Translations under genes and position numbers: made by a program
Shown here: in pieces, positions 35,827 to 44,932 of the stretch
How positions within the stretch are numbered: position 1 is the first letter of the stretch
Layout of the letters: every line of letters starts with the position of its first letter
Notes under the pieces: model-generated
The model's input: the letters and a program-made list of their open reading frames with translations, nothing else
Database searches by the model: none
What the model was told of the DNA's origin: nothing
Assembly (NCBI RefSeq): GCF_900162615.1
Contig: NZ_FUFN01000010.1
Location: 998,149-1,062,148, forward strand
DNA from: Virgibacillus proomii
Lineage (GTDB): Bacteria; Bacillota; Bacilli; Bacillales; Amphibacillaceae
Direction: 5' to 3'
DNA: 64,000 nt

Positions 35827-36555
35827 TTGATCCAACAATACTTTCAAAAAATTTCAGAGCTGTTGGCAGTAGTTGAAAAAGAAGAAATGGAAGTGATGGA
35901 AAAAGCGGCAAAGAAGGTTGCTAAAGCCATCGAATCAGACGGAGTTATTCATTTATTTGGTTGTGGTCATTCGCATATTTTAACAGAAGAAGTGTATTAT
36001 CGGGCTGGTGGGCTTGTTCCGATGCATCCAATTCTACATGAACCATTAATGCTTCACGAGGGGGCTGTTCGTTCATCCACGTTGGAAAGACAAAATAATT
36101 ATGCAGCAAACTTTATGGAAGAACAAGGTATTGAAGCAGGCGATATTGTATTTGTTATTTCGACTTCAGGACGGAATCCTGTACCAGTAGATGTGGCAAA
36201 CTATGCGAAACAGCAAGGAGCTTATGTCATTGGCATTACTTCGATTACTTATTCTTCTAGTCAACCGTCTCGTCACACTAGTGGAAAGCATTTATTCGAT
36301 GCAGTCGATTTAGTGATTGATAATCACGCACCTGTAGGTGATGCATTACTATCTCATGAAAAAGTTAAAGTACCTTTTGCACCAAGTTCAACTGTAATCG
36401 GTGCAGCAATATTAAATGCATTGTTTGCCAAAGCAATTGAAGAAATGGCAGAACAAGACGTTGAACCTCCCATTTTCCTAAGTGGAAATATAGAAGGTGC
36501 AGACGAGCATAATCAGCAATTGGTCAAAAAGTATAGCAAGCGGGTCAAATTATAA
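35827..36555 (+). CDS. SIS-domain protein (UPF0309-type sugar isomerase-like)
   Basis: 242 residues with one SIS fold. IHLFGCGHSHILTEEVYYRAGG near 42-60 and FVISTSGRNPVPVDVANYA near 115-133 are the phosphosugar-binding Ser/Thr loops. GDALLSHEKVKVPFAPSSTV is typical of the UPF0309 subgroup. SIS proteins isomerise or deaminate phosphosugars or sense them. The start is TTG at 35827 after GAGGGAGG; no ATG is suitably placed. It is the last gene of the PTS operon, so a phosphorylated keto- or aminosugar intermediate is likely. Confidence 0.82.
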   Translation: MIQQYFQKISELLAVVEKEEMEVMEKAAKKVAKAIESDGVIHLFGCGHSHILTEEVYYRAGGLVPMHPILHEPLMLHEGAVRSSTLERQNNYAANFMEEQGIEAGDIVFVISTSGRNPVPVDVANYAKQQGAYVIGITSITYSSSQPSRHTSGKHLFDAVDLVIDNHAPVGDALLSHEKVKVPFAPSSTVIGAAILNALFAKAIEEMAEQDVEPPIFLSGNIEGADEHNQQLVKKYSKRVKL

Positions 36556-36657
36556 TGTATGTTTTAAGAAGAGGATAAAAGGACTAAGATGCCATGTTTT
36601 TGAAAAATTGCAATTTATCGTTGTTTAGGAAGTAAATTCGTTTGTACCTTTTGAGTA

Positions 36658-36800
36658 ACTTTTTTGGGAAAGTATTTACGTCTAGCTTAAGCACTCGTAA
36701 AACATCTTTTTATGAGAAGTTAATATCGAAATCATTTAAAGAAGGCCGACTAAAAGCGGGCTTGCCGTAAAGCGCCGGTATACACCTAAGGCAGGGGTAT
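36658..36800 (+). repeat. GTAGCTTCGTCG-family intergenic repeat, divergent copy
   Basis: TTTTGGGAAAGTATTTACG, TCTAGCTTAAGCACTCG, AGAAGTTAATATCG and GAAGGCCGACTAAAAGCGGG occur in family order. Confidence 0.6.
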
Positions 36801-37117
36801 GCTTCCCTTATTCCAAATAAGGAACTGTATTTTTTATTTTAAAATCTGCATAGGATGATGCGAATATGATGGAAAAAAAGATTCCTAAATTTCCGATTCG
36901 TTTGAGTCAATAGGGAAAGCGGAAGCTACGCCAGCGACACATCGCGGTTTTTCAAGGAGAAGTCCTACTTGTTCGCTTCTAACGCCAATACTAACATGAC
37001 CGCCTTGAAATTCGAGGAGGAAAATGTCGGTATACATTAATGAATAGATTCCATAAGCCAGTAAGGATGCTTAACGGGACGACAAGTGTTTGGCACAGCT
37101 GATCATCTTATTATAGT

Positions 37118-37153
37118 AAAACGCTCACCACATCAAATGTAGTGAGCGTTTTA
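37118..37153. terminator. Hairpin with terminator character
   Basis: Arms AAAACGCTCAC and GTGAGCGTTTT around a CACATCAAATGTA loop that itself pairs (ACAT/ATGT). A-run and T-run flanks on each strand allow bidirectional termination, between the SIS gene and the convergent yitT-like gene. Confidence 0.7.
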
Positions 37154-37561
37154 AAAGACCGATTTATTGTTAAATAAGAGTAAGACTTTATTTAGAAAAA
37201 TTCCGGAAAGTTTTCACTTATATGTTCTCCAATTATTCTATTATTTTTTCCACTTTTTAAAAGACAGTTTAAAGCCAAGATTTTTATTTGAGTTTTCTTG
37301 GTTAAGAACTAGACATCTAGCTCGTTTTGCTTCGTTAACCTTTAGCCGTTAAGCAAACTTTATTTATCCATGGAGAGGAGAGGCCTCATCTGTTATTTTT
37401 ATGCTGGGAAGTGTCCCTATTATCCGTATGAGCAATAAATGGGCTGTTGTAAGATTCTTAACGCAATCTTCTTTCTTCCACTGTTTTAAAATAACAGGCT
37501 GTTCTATGTACAATGAAAGTTAAATCTTATATGACGGATCCATTGGTCAAGAGTTTTTCGG

Positions 37562-38401
37562 CTATTTTCCCTTATACCCTCTTCGGTTTATTTCCTGTAC
37601 ACTATGGACAGTTACATAGGCATTTTTGTCGACATTTTCAATAATACGCCTTAATTGGACAATTTCTTGTTTATTAATAACGATATAAAGGATTTCTTTA
37701 TTTGTTTTAGTATAACCACCCTTACCTTCTAATACAGTAAGGCCCTGAGACATATGGTTTGTCACTTGTTCTAATACGTGTTCAGGATGTTTTGAAATAA
37801 TCAGTACAGCAGTTCGTTCGTTAGCACCTTCTACGATAATATCAATTGCTTTAGCACCTATATACACAGAAATTAATGTATACATCGCTTTTTCTTGACC
37901 TATGACAAAAGCAGAAAGTCCGATTACAGCTATATCCATTATTAGCATTCCTTTACCGAAACTCCAACCGATAAACTGGTTTAATAAGCGCACGATGATA
38001 GCTGTTCCACCAGAAGTTCCTCCCGCTTTGAAAATTAATCCCAAACCAATTCCAACTGTTAGTCCTGCAAATAATGCTGCCAGCAAGGTGTCACCATTTC
38101 CTGCTTCTCCAATATTTTTAGTGAGGTGTAAAAATAGAGAAGAAAAAACAATGGAAATAATCGTATATATAATGACTCTTTTATTAAAATAATGGTAACC
38201 AATTGCTAATAAAATGGCATTTATAATAAAATTCACAACTCCAGTAGACCAGTCAAATAGGTAGTACGTTACGATGGATATGCCAATAACACCACCTTCT
38301 GACAAGTTGTTAGGAATCGCGAAATAATTAATTCCGAATGCAAAAATAAAAGAGCCGATAATAATGATCATGCTCTCTTTCATCCATTTACTCAACACCA
38401 C
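37562..38401 (-). CDS. YitT-family membrane protein (DUF161 + DUF2179)
   Basis: 279 residues. Five or six membrane segments fill residues about 10-190 (including FAFGINYFAIPNNLSEGGV and GLGLIFKAGGTSGGTAII, the two conserved YitT signatures). A cytoplasmic DUF2179 domain from about 195 contains ERTAVLIISKHPEHVLEQ, GLTVLEGKGGYTKTNKEIL and VHSVQEINRRGYKGK. This matches the YitT/YvjA/YqfU paralogue family of Bacillaceae, whose function is not firmly known. GGAGTGAG precedes the start. It is a single gene convergent with the PTS operon. Confidence 0.9.
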   Translation of the reverse strand: MVLSKWMKESMIIIIGSFIFAFGINYFAIPNNLSEGGVIGISIVTYYLFDWSTGVVNFIINAILLAIGYHYFNKRVIIYTIISIVFSSLFLHLTKNIGEAGNGDTLLAALFAGLTVGIGLGLIFKAGGTSGGTAIIVRLLNQFIGWSFGKGMLIMDIAVIGLSAFVIGQEKAMYTLISVYIGAKAIDIIVEGANERTAVLIISKHPEHVLEQVTNHMSQGLTVLEGKGGYTKTNKEILYIVINKQEIVQLRRIIENVDKNAYVTVHSVQEINRRGYKGK

Positions 38402-39857
38402 TCACTCCTTCCATTCATTAGCATTTTAACAGGGATTTTTCCAAATAAAAAGGGTTATTCTAGTCAAGTTTAACGCTAAAATCATGAGATAGCGATAAAA
38501 AGGATCAATAGATGCCCCCCATTGATAGAAAATAGTTGCTTGTACCTCTTGTTTAAAAAGGTTCTGAGAGAGAGATTTTATAAATGAAGTATAGTTCTAA
38601 TTTATAAGGGGATTACCCTATAAATTAAAATAAGGTAACGAAAACTGCTAAAATATGTTATACTACTCAAAAAAAGCATGTAATAATTTTAGGAATATTT
38701 TGGATAAAGGGAATTTAATTTTCTAGGAATTTATAAAATTAGTTCATTGTAAGATAGTCTATTCACATCCAGATTCAGCGCCTAGCTCTTTGAGGTTGCT
38801 TCACTCCTGCAGCAGTGCTCAAGCTTCCTCGTCGGAGTATCGGTGTGTCGGGACTGCACAAGGCGTTCTAGCTTGTATTCCACTAAAGGAAAGTATAAAA
38901 TTTTAGGCTTTATCCCGCATCTAAGGTTCCGTAAGACTACACTTCAAGGAGAAAAGCGCAAGGTTGAATGAAGTTTCAGTATATGTAAGAGATTATCAAC
39001 TTCTCGGGTTAAAATGAGTTCTACTTATAAAAAATCGAATATTTTGCCAAAAAGCAATTGCTAGTAGATCTTATCGTTATTCAAACTTACTTTTCTTAAA
39101 AGTAAACTATTTCCATCTATAGTTAAACGGATTAGGAGATTTGGAAAGATTAAACTTGTATTTTCCTAAAATCACGAACATAAAAAAATAGTAATTTTCA
39201 GAAGTAGTGTTTTTGTTTAACGTAGGTAGTTAGCTTCCCATATCACGGGAATAAATACATTTTATAAATTAAACGATAAGAATTCATTCTTATAGGATTG
39301 GTCAAAACACTAATAAAGGATGTGAAACATTATACAATAATTTAGGTTGTTGATTAAAAAACGTAGATGTATTTCAACTAAATGTTGAGAGAGTGATCAT
39401 TAATAACAAATTCCTTATCAGTAGCGAATAAATAATTGTATGCGGACACATCTAGGGTTATTAATGATAAAAAGTAAACAAACCATGCTAGAATATGATC
39501 AGGTGTTACATCAAAACTAGAGAAGATGGAAAGAAATATTTAATGGAAGGGGTTTGTTGAAAGGAACACGAACTATATCTTACTAAAATGGAGATCGATG
39601 TTTATTTCATTTTTAAATGAGATCATTTAGTAACGCGGGTTCACGAATGGTTCTTTCAAGATAATGAGAGTAGTTCTATATACGTGTTTCATCTACTTGG
39701 AAACAAGGAGATATACTTTTTTGGATTCTTTTAAGCAAGCTATTTGTTAATATAAATTACCAATAAAAGATTTATCTTATTAGGGTGGTGATCGGATTAA
39801 AAAAGTCAATAACTAGAATATGATGATGAGTTTTACTTTACAGTTAGGAGGTTTAGA
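38402..39857. other. Long intergenic region, decayed
   Basis: Holds a repeat-like block at 38775-38890 (GCGCCTAGCTC to AGGCGTTCTAGC, different from the other families) and a truncated TTTAT repeat at 38909-38985. From 38986 to 39857 I see only AT-rich sequence. No open frame of size and no T-box or riboswitch that I can recognise. Confidence 0.6.
38909..38985 (+). repeat. bcr1-like repeat, internally deleted copy
   Basis: TTTATCCCGCATCTAAGG, TTCCGTAAGACTACACTTC, then directly TGAATGAAGTTTCAGTATAT. The central half and one hairpin arm are lost. Confidence 0.75.
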
Positions 39858-40589
39858 GTGAAAATACATACGATTGGCTATTGGGGGGCATATCCAAAGG
39901 CAAATGAAGCAACGTCGTGTTACCTCATAGAAGATTCAAATACGAAAATATTATTAGATTGTGGCAGCGGAGCACTTTCTAAACTACAAGCAAGAGCAAA
40001 TTTAGAAGATTTAGACGCTGTATTTATAAGCCATACACATACAGATCATATGGCAGATATTTATAGTTTAGGGTATGCCATGCTGATATTAACACAGTTA
40101 GGTAAACGAACAAAGCCCTTAGATGTGTATGTGTATACAGAAGATATAGCTTCGTTAACCTTTGAATTTCCGGATGTGATGCGTGTGCATCAGTTGCAAT
40201 TAACTGACACTGTTAACATCGGTTCATTAATGCTAACATTTTCTGAAAATATTCACGAAATTCCTTGCTGTTCGATGAAAGTTAGTAATAACAAAAGCAA
40301 GCTTGTATATTCTGGTGATACCGGCTATACAACTGCACTTGTCGATTTTGCTATGGCTGCGGATTTACTGTTAATTGAATGCAGCTTTTATAGGAAGCAG
40401 AAAGGGATGATGAAAGGGCATTTATCTAGTGAAGAAGTAGCGGATATTGCCACAAAAGCGAAAGCTAAACATGTTGTTCTCACTCACTTTCCTCATTTTG
40501 GTGATATCTTGCAATTAAAGCAAGAAGTGGAGAGTGTATTGGGTCAACCTGTTTATCTAGCAAAGGAAGGTTTTACATTTACCATATAA
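39858..40589 (+). CDS. MBL-fold metallo-hydrolase
   Basis: 243-residue metallo-beta-lactamase-fold protein. The zinc motif SHTHTDHMAD gives H59, H61, D63 and H64. Further ligands are expected in YSGDTGYT and the C-terminal HVVLTHFPH. It resembles the YhfI/RNase Z-like branch of cytosolic hydrolases. GTG start after TAGGAGG. It lies 19 bases before the lipoprotein gene of a peptide ABC transporter, so it is probably the first gene of that operon. It may act on an imported compound; the reaction is unknown. Confidence 0.82.
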   Translation: MKIHTIGYWGAYPKANEATSCYLIEDSNTKILLDCGSGALSKLQARANLEDLDAVFISHTHTDHMADIYSLGYAMLILTQLGKRTKPLDVYVYTEDIASLTFEFPDVMRVHQLQLTDTVNIGSLMLTFSENIHEIPCCSMKVSNNKSKLVYSGDTGYTTALVDFAMAADLLLIECSFYRKQKGMMKGHLSSEEVADIATKAKAKHVVLTHFPHFGDILQLKQEVESVLGQPVYLAKEGFTFTI

Positions 40590-40608
40590 TATATTGGAGG
40601 ATTTTATT

Positions 40609-42150
40609 ATGAAAAAGAATGGATTGAAATTACTTATCTTTTTATCATTTATTTCTCTTTTATTAACAGCGTGCTCCAATGACAGTAAGAAGAATGAAGA
40701 CAAATCAGCAAAAGCAAATGATGAGGTAAAATCCGGCGGTATTGTTAGAATTGCCATGAGTACAGAGATTGATACTTTAGATCCATATCAGTCGGCAGCA
40801 ACCGATACGATGTCCATGATGGATAATGTTTATGATGGTTTATTAGATACCAATGAAGCAGGTAAATTGGTGCCGGCCATTGCAGCGTCCTATGAAGTTT
40901 CTGATGATGGACAAGTATATACGTTTAAATTGAAAAAAGATGTTACCTTTCATGATGGCTCAAAGTTAACCTCTGAAGATGTAAAATATTCGTATGAAAA
41001 ATTAGCAGGATTAAGTGGGGGAGAGCCGATTTCTTCGCAATTTGAAATAATTGAAAAAATAGAAACACCATCAGATTTAGAGGCTGTTATCACATTAAAG
41101 GAAAAAAATTCAGCATTTTTAGCAGCGACGATTAGACCAATTTTACCGGCTGATTATGATAAACAAAGTGAAAAACCAATTGGTGCAGGTCCATTTAAGT
41201 TTGAAGAATATAAAGTCGGACAAGAATTACGGCTAGTAAAAAATGAAAATTATTATGATCCAGAAAAAGTACCAAAAATAGCTGAGGTTCAATTTAAGAT
41301 TATGCCAGATCCAGAATCTGCTATTCTAGCAATGAAGTCAGGAGAGATAGATGTTATTCCCGGTATTTCTTCGCAAGGTAAGCAGCAATTAGATGATTTG
41401 ATTGAAACGGTATCGGCACCGCAAAACATGGTACAGTTAATGGCGCTAAACAATAAAGTAAAACCATTAGATGATCCGAACGTTCGAAAAGCAATTAATC
41501 TGGCAATTGATAAAGATATGATTATAGAAACAGTAGCAGAAGGTGAAGGAATTAAGCTTGGTTCTAACTTTAGTCCTTCCATGGAACTTTATTATCAAGA
41601 AGGTTTAGAAGATACGTATCAAACGAATCCTGAAGAAGCAAAGAAATTATTAGAAAAAGCGGGGTACCCTGATGGGTTTACATTAGAATTAACGGTTCCC
41701 TCTGATTACCAATTTCATGTTGATACTGCGCAAGTGATTGCAGATCAACTAAGTCAAGTTGGGATTAAAGTAGATATGAAGCTCATTGAATTCAGCACGT
41801 GGTTAGAAAAAGTGTATAATGAAGCACAGTATGAGAGTACGATTATTGGATTTACTGGAAAATTAGATCCGTATGAAATTTTAAGCAGATATGTTAGTGA
41901 TTATAAAAATAACTTTGTCAAGTATGAGAATAAAGAGTACGACCAGTTGATTCGTCAAGCATTGGTAGAAACAGATGTAGAAGAAATAGTTACTATTTAT
42001 AAGCGAGCCCAAACATTGTTAACAGAAGATGCTGCTTCGGTATTTATTATGGATCCATATCGGACTGTTGCAATGAAAAAGGGCCTGAAAGGGTGGAAGA
42101 TGTACCCAATTCAAAAGTTCAACCTAGAAGACTTATACTATACGGAATAA
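40609..42150 (+). CDS. Peptide/nickel-type ABC transporter substrate-binding lipoprotein
   Basis: 513 residues, family 5 extracellular solute-binding protein (DppE/OppA type). An N-terminal lipoprotein signal ends LLLTAC, the cysteine being lipidated, followed by a charged linker. The SBP_bac_5 hallmark IDTLDPYQSA and DGQVYTFKLKKDVTFHDGS occur near the start of the mature part, with RKAINLAIDKDMI in the middle. TGGAGG serves the ATG at 40609; an earlier in-frame ATG at 40594 would spoil the signal peptide. It delivers ligand to the two permeases encoded next. Confidence 0.93.
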   Translation: MKKNGLKLLIFLSFISLLLTACSNDSKKNEDKSAKANDEVKSGGIVRIAMSTEIDTLDPYQSAATDTMSMMDNVYDGLLDTNEAGKLVPAIAASYEVSDDGQVYTFKLKKDVTFHDGSKLTSEDVKYSYEKLAGLSGGEPISSQFEIIEKIETPSDLEAVITLKEKNSAFLAATIRPILPADYDKQSEKPIGAGPFKFEEYKVGQELRLVKNENYYDPEKVPKIAEVQFKIMPDPESAILAMKSGEIDVIPGISSQGKQQLDDLIETVSAPQNMVQLMALNNKVKPLDDPNVRKAINLAIDKDMIIETVAEGEGIKLGSNFSPSMELYYQEGLEDTYQTNPEEAKKLLEKAGYPDGFTLELTVPSDYQFHVDTAQVIADQLSQVGIKVDMKLIEFSTWLEKVYNEAQYESTIIGFTGKLDPYEILSRYVSDYKNNFVKYENKEYDQLIRQALVETDVEEIVTIYKRAQTLLTEDAASVFIMDPYRTVAMKKGLKGWKMYPIQKFNLEDLYYTE

Positions 42151-42174
42151 CCGTCTAGTAAAGGAGACGTTGAT

Positions 42175-43128
42175 GTGAGGTATTATCTATATAAAACTTC
42201 TATGTTCATCTTAACATTAATTATGGTTTCTCTAATAATTTTTTTTGTATTTCAACTGTTACCAGGGAATCCAGCCCAAATTATTCTTGGGCTGGATGCT
42301 GATGAACAGCAAATTCGTAATTTGGAACAAGCGTTAGGGCTGAATCGTCCAGTAACGGAACGGTATATTGATTGGATTGCAGGTGTTTTTCAAGGTGACT
42401 TAGGAAAGTCACTACGCTATCAGCTTCCTGTTAGCGAAGTTCTTGCGGATCGAATACCGGTGACCATGTCAATTGCTGTCTTTTCCATGCTGTTGACAGT
42501 TTTGGTTGGCTTTCCGTTAGGAATTCTCATTGCCCGTACGGATGGAAAATTCATATCCGTTTTTTTATCTATGATTACTCAACTGGGGATTTCTATTCCA
42601 TCCTTTTGGTTTGGGTTTATGTTAATATTGTTATTTTCGGTTATCTTAAAGTGGTTTCCAGCATTTGGTTACGTCCCTTGGTCAGAGGATTTTTTTGGTG
42701 CTTTACGGGCCTATTTCTTGCCATCGCTAGCAATTGCCATCTTGAACATAGCAGTTGTCATTCGATATTTAAGAAATACGATTTTGGATCAGAAAAAAAT
42801 GGATTATGTACGAACAGCAACATGTAAGGGTCTATCAGAGCGAACGATTTTGTATAGACATGTACTGCGAAATGCATTCATTCCAGTATTAACCATTATT
42901 GGATTAATAACCGCCGATACGCTTGGCGGCAGTATTATCATTGAGAATGTTTTTGCACTTCCTGGATTAGGAAATTTACTTGTTCAATCCATTACTTCGA
43001 GAGATTTTCCGCTTGTTCAATCCATGGTGCTATATATTGCCGTCATCGTTTTAGTAATCAATTTTATAATTGATTTATTATATAAGCTCATTGATCCAAG
43101 AATTAGCAAAAGGAGTGAACAGCTATAA
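42175..43128 (+). CDS. ABC transporter permease, DppB type
   Basis: 317-residue inner-membrane permease of the dipeptide/oligopeptide class with six expected membrane helices. The N-terminus has FFVFQLLPGNPAQIILG. The ATPase-docking EAA loop is DYVRTATCKGLSERTILYRH, typical of DppB. It starts at GTG after AAAGGAG. It shares one base with the next permease gene (TAATG), so they are coupled. Confidence 0.93.
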   Translation: MRYYLYKTSMFILTLIMVSLIIFFVFQLLPGNPAQIILGLDADEQQIRNLEQALGLNRPVTERYIDWIAGVFQGDLGKSLRYQLPVSEVLADRIPVTMSIAVFSMLLTVLVGFPLGILIARTDGKFISVFLSMITQLGISIPSFWFGFMLILLFSVILKWFPAFGYVPWSEDFFGALRAYFLPSLAIAILNIAVVIRYLRNTILDQKKMDYVRTATCKGLSERTILYRHVLRNAFIPVLTIIGLITADTLGGSIIIENVFALPGLGNLLVQSITSRDFPLVQSMVLYIAVIVLVINFIIDLLYKLIDPRISKRSEQL

Positions 43129-43937
43129 TGAACAAGGCAAATCGACTCCCTTTCTATTTAGGATTGAGCTTAGTTATTGTTTTATTGTTCATGATGTTTA
43201 TTAGTTTATTTTATACACCGTATGAGCCTAATGCGATTGATCCGTCTAATCGACTTGCGGCTCCATCATTAGCCCACCCATTTGGTACAGATAACTTCGG
43301 AAGAGATATTCTAAGCAGGGTGATGGAAGGAGCTCAGACTGCTTTTTTAATTGGAACAACTACGGTTATGATAGGGTTGAGCATTGGTTTTTTTTTAGGT
43401 GCTTGTGCAGGGTATTTTGGCGGTTGGCTCGATGAATTACTGATGCGATTTATTGATGCGATGCTAGCTTTTCCAGGTATATTATTAGCTATTATGCTGA
43501 TAGCTGTTTTTGAAGCGGGAATGAAAAATACAATAATCGCACTAGGAATTATGAGTATTCCAGCATTTACTCGAGTTATTCGGAGCAGCTTCATTCAATA
43601 TAAATCATATGATTTTGTTAAAGCAAGTATCGCCAAGGGTGCAGGATCGTTTCATATTATTCTGAACCATATCTTGCCTAATGCTATTTCCCCTATACTA
43701 GTTGTGTCCAGTTTAAGTTTCTCTGGCTCTATTTTGGCTGAGTCAGGCTTGAGCTATTTGGGCTTAGGTGTTCAGCCACCAGATCCTAGTTGGGGAAGGA
43801 TGTTAAAGGAAGCACAGCCCTATATTGAATCAGCTCCTTGGTATGTAATTATTGTTGGAAGTATTATTACAATGATGGTGTTAGGGTTTAATTTATTAAG
43901 TGATGGTTTACGTGACATTCAGGATAGAAAGGCATAG
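43128..43937 (+). CDS. ABC transporter permease, DppC type
   Basis: 269-residue partner permease. The N-terminal DppC signature is HPFGTDNFGRDILSRVMEGA. Then come membrane helices and the EAA loop YDFVKASIAKGAGSFHII, with a C-terminal SYLGLGVQPPDPSWGRML. It forms the heterodimeric channel with the DppB-like protein. Confidence 0.93.
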   Translation: MNKANRLPFYLGLSLVIVLLFMMFISLFYTPYEPNAIDPSNRLAAPSLAHPFGTDNFGRDILSRVMEGAQTAFLIGTTTVMIGLSIGFFLGACAGYFGGWLDELLMRFIDAMLAFPGILLAIMLIAVFEAGMKNTIIALGIMSIPAFTRVIRSSFIQYKSYDFVKASIAKGAGSFHIILNHILPNAISPILVVSSLSFSGSILAESGLSYLGLGVQPPDPSWGRMLKEAQPYIESAPWYVIIVGSIITMMVLGFNLLSDGLRDIQDRKA

Positions 43938-43948
43938 GAGGGGCTTAA

Positions 43949-44932
43949 ATGGTAAAACCTTTATTGTCAGTTGAGGAAGTTGATGTGGCCCTTCAGCTTC
44001 CGGAGGGAGAGTTTAATGCACTAGAACGCATTTCATTTTCCGTCTACCCCAATGAGGTTGTCGGTATTGTTGGTGAATCGGGCTGTGGAAAAAGTTTAAC
44101 TTCCCAAGCTATTATGGGAATACTCCCCAAGAATGCCACCATAAAGCAAGGCAAGATTATTTTTCAGGATGATGAGCTTACAGCTTTATCTCAAAAGCAG
44201 TGGCAGCAGATTAGGGGGAAAAAACTCTCCATGATTTTTCAAGAGCCAATGACTTCGCTTAATCCTGTACTAACAATTGGTAAACAAATATCTGAGGTAT
44301 TGAAACAGCATACAACCTTATCGAAAAGAGATATGAAAGAAAAGACCATATCTGTCATGAAAGAAGTTGGGTTACCTCGTGCTGAACAATTATGGAAAGC
44401 ATACCCCCACCAGTTATCTGGCGGTATGCGTCAACGGGTTGTAATCGCGATGGCTTTAATTGGCCAGCCGAAGCTTATTATCGCTGATGAACCTACAACT
44501 GCCTTAGATGTTACAATCCAAGCACAAATAGTAGAGCTCTTTAAAAAAATTAAACAGACTCGGAACACATCGATGATTTTTATCTCACATGATTGGGGAG
44601 TTATTCATGCCATTTGTGATCGTGTGCTTGTCATGTACGCAGGACGAATCGTTGAACAAGGATCGATATCAAAACTCTTAAGTTCGCCAAAGCATCCTTA
44701 TACAAAGAGTTTAATACAATCAATTCCAGATGGCGCAAGACGAGGACAGCCATTATATACAATTCCCGGTACAGTACCACAGCTCCATGTTCGGCATACG
44801 GGATGCCCCTTCGCCGATCGCTGCCAGTTCAAAATAACGTCATGTGAACAAATTTTTCCTCATACGTATAAAGTCAATGAGCAGACAGTTACTTGTCATT
44901 TATATGCAAAAGAGAAGGAAGTCAGCTTATGA
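43949..44932 (+). CDS. ABC transporter ATPase, DppD type
   Basis: 327-residue ATPase. Walker A GESGCGKS is near 45-52, the signature LSGGMRQR and Walker B LIIADEPTTALD near 155-180, and the H-loop is in ISHDWG. The C-terminal oligopeptide-transporter extension carries cysteines in GCPFADRCQF, a feature of the Opp/Dpp ATPases. It overlaps the next gene by four bases (ATGA). Confidence 0.93.
   Translation: MVKPLLSVEEVDVALQLPEGEFNALERISFSVYPNEVVGIVGESGCGKSLTSQAIMGILPKNATIKQGKIIFQDDELTALSQKQWQQIRGKKLSMIFQEPMTSLNPVLTIGKQISEVLKQHTTLSKRDMKEKTISVMKEVGLPRAEQLWKAYPHQLSGGMRQRVVIAMALIGQPKLIIADEPTTALDVTIQAQIVELFKKIKQTRNTSMIFISHDWGVIHAICDRVLVMYAGRIVEQGSISKLLSSPKHPYTKSLIQSIPDGARRGQPLYTIPGTVPQLHVRHTGCPFADRCQFKITSCEQIFPHTYKVNEQTVTCHLYAKEKEVSL

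Larger units (their letters stand above)
36556..37561. other. Intergenic region with repeat fragments
   Basis: Holds a GTAGCTTCGTCG-family copy at 36658-36800, a GGACAAG-family fragment at 36912-36965 and a strong hairpin at 37118-37153. The short open frame at 37167-37352 has no ribosome site and lies across repeat remnants. No gene is supported. Confidence 0.6.

Noticed and set aside
37167..37352. 61-codon frame downstream of the SIS gene
   Set aside because: AT-rich, no ribosome site, runs through repeat remnants.
39700..39857. T-box or riboswitch in the long leader of the MBL/peptide transporter operon
   Set aside because: GGGTGGTGAT is only superficially like a T-box; no specifier stem, antiterminator or terminator is visible.
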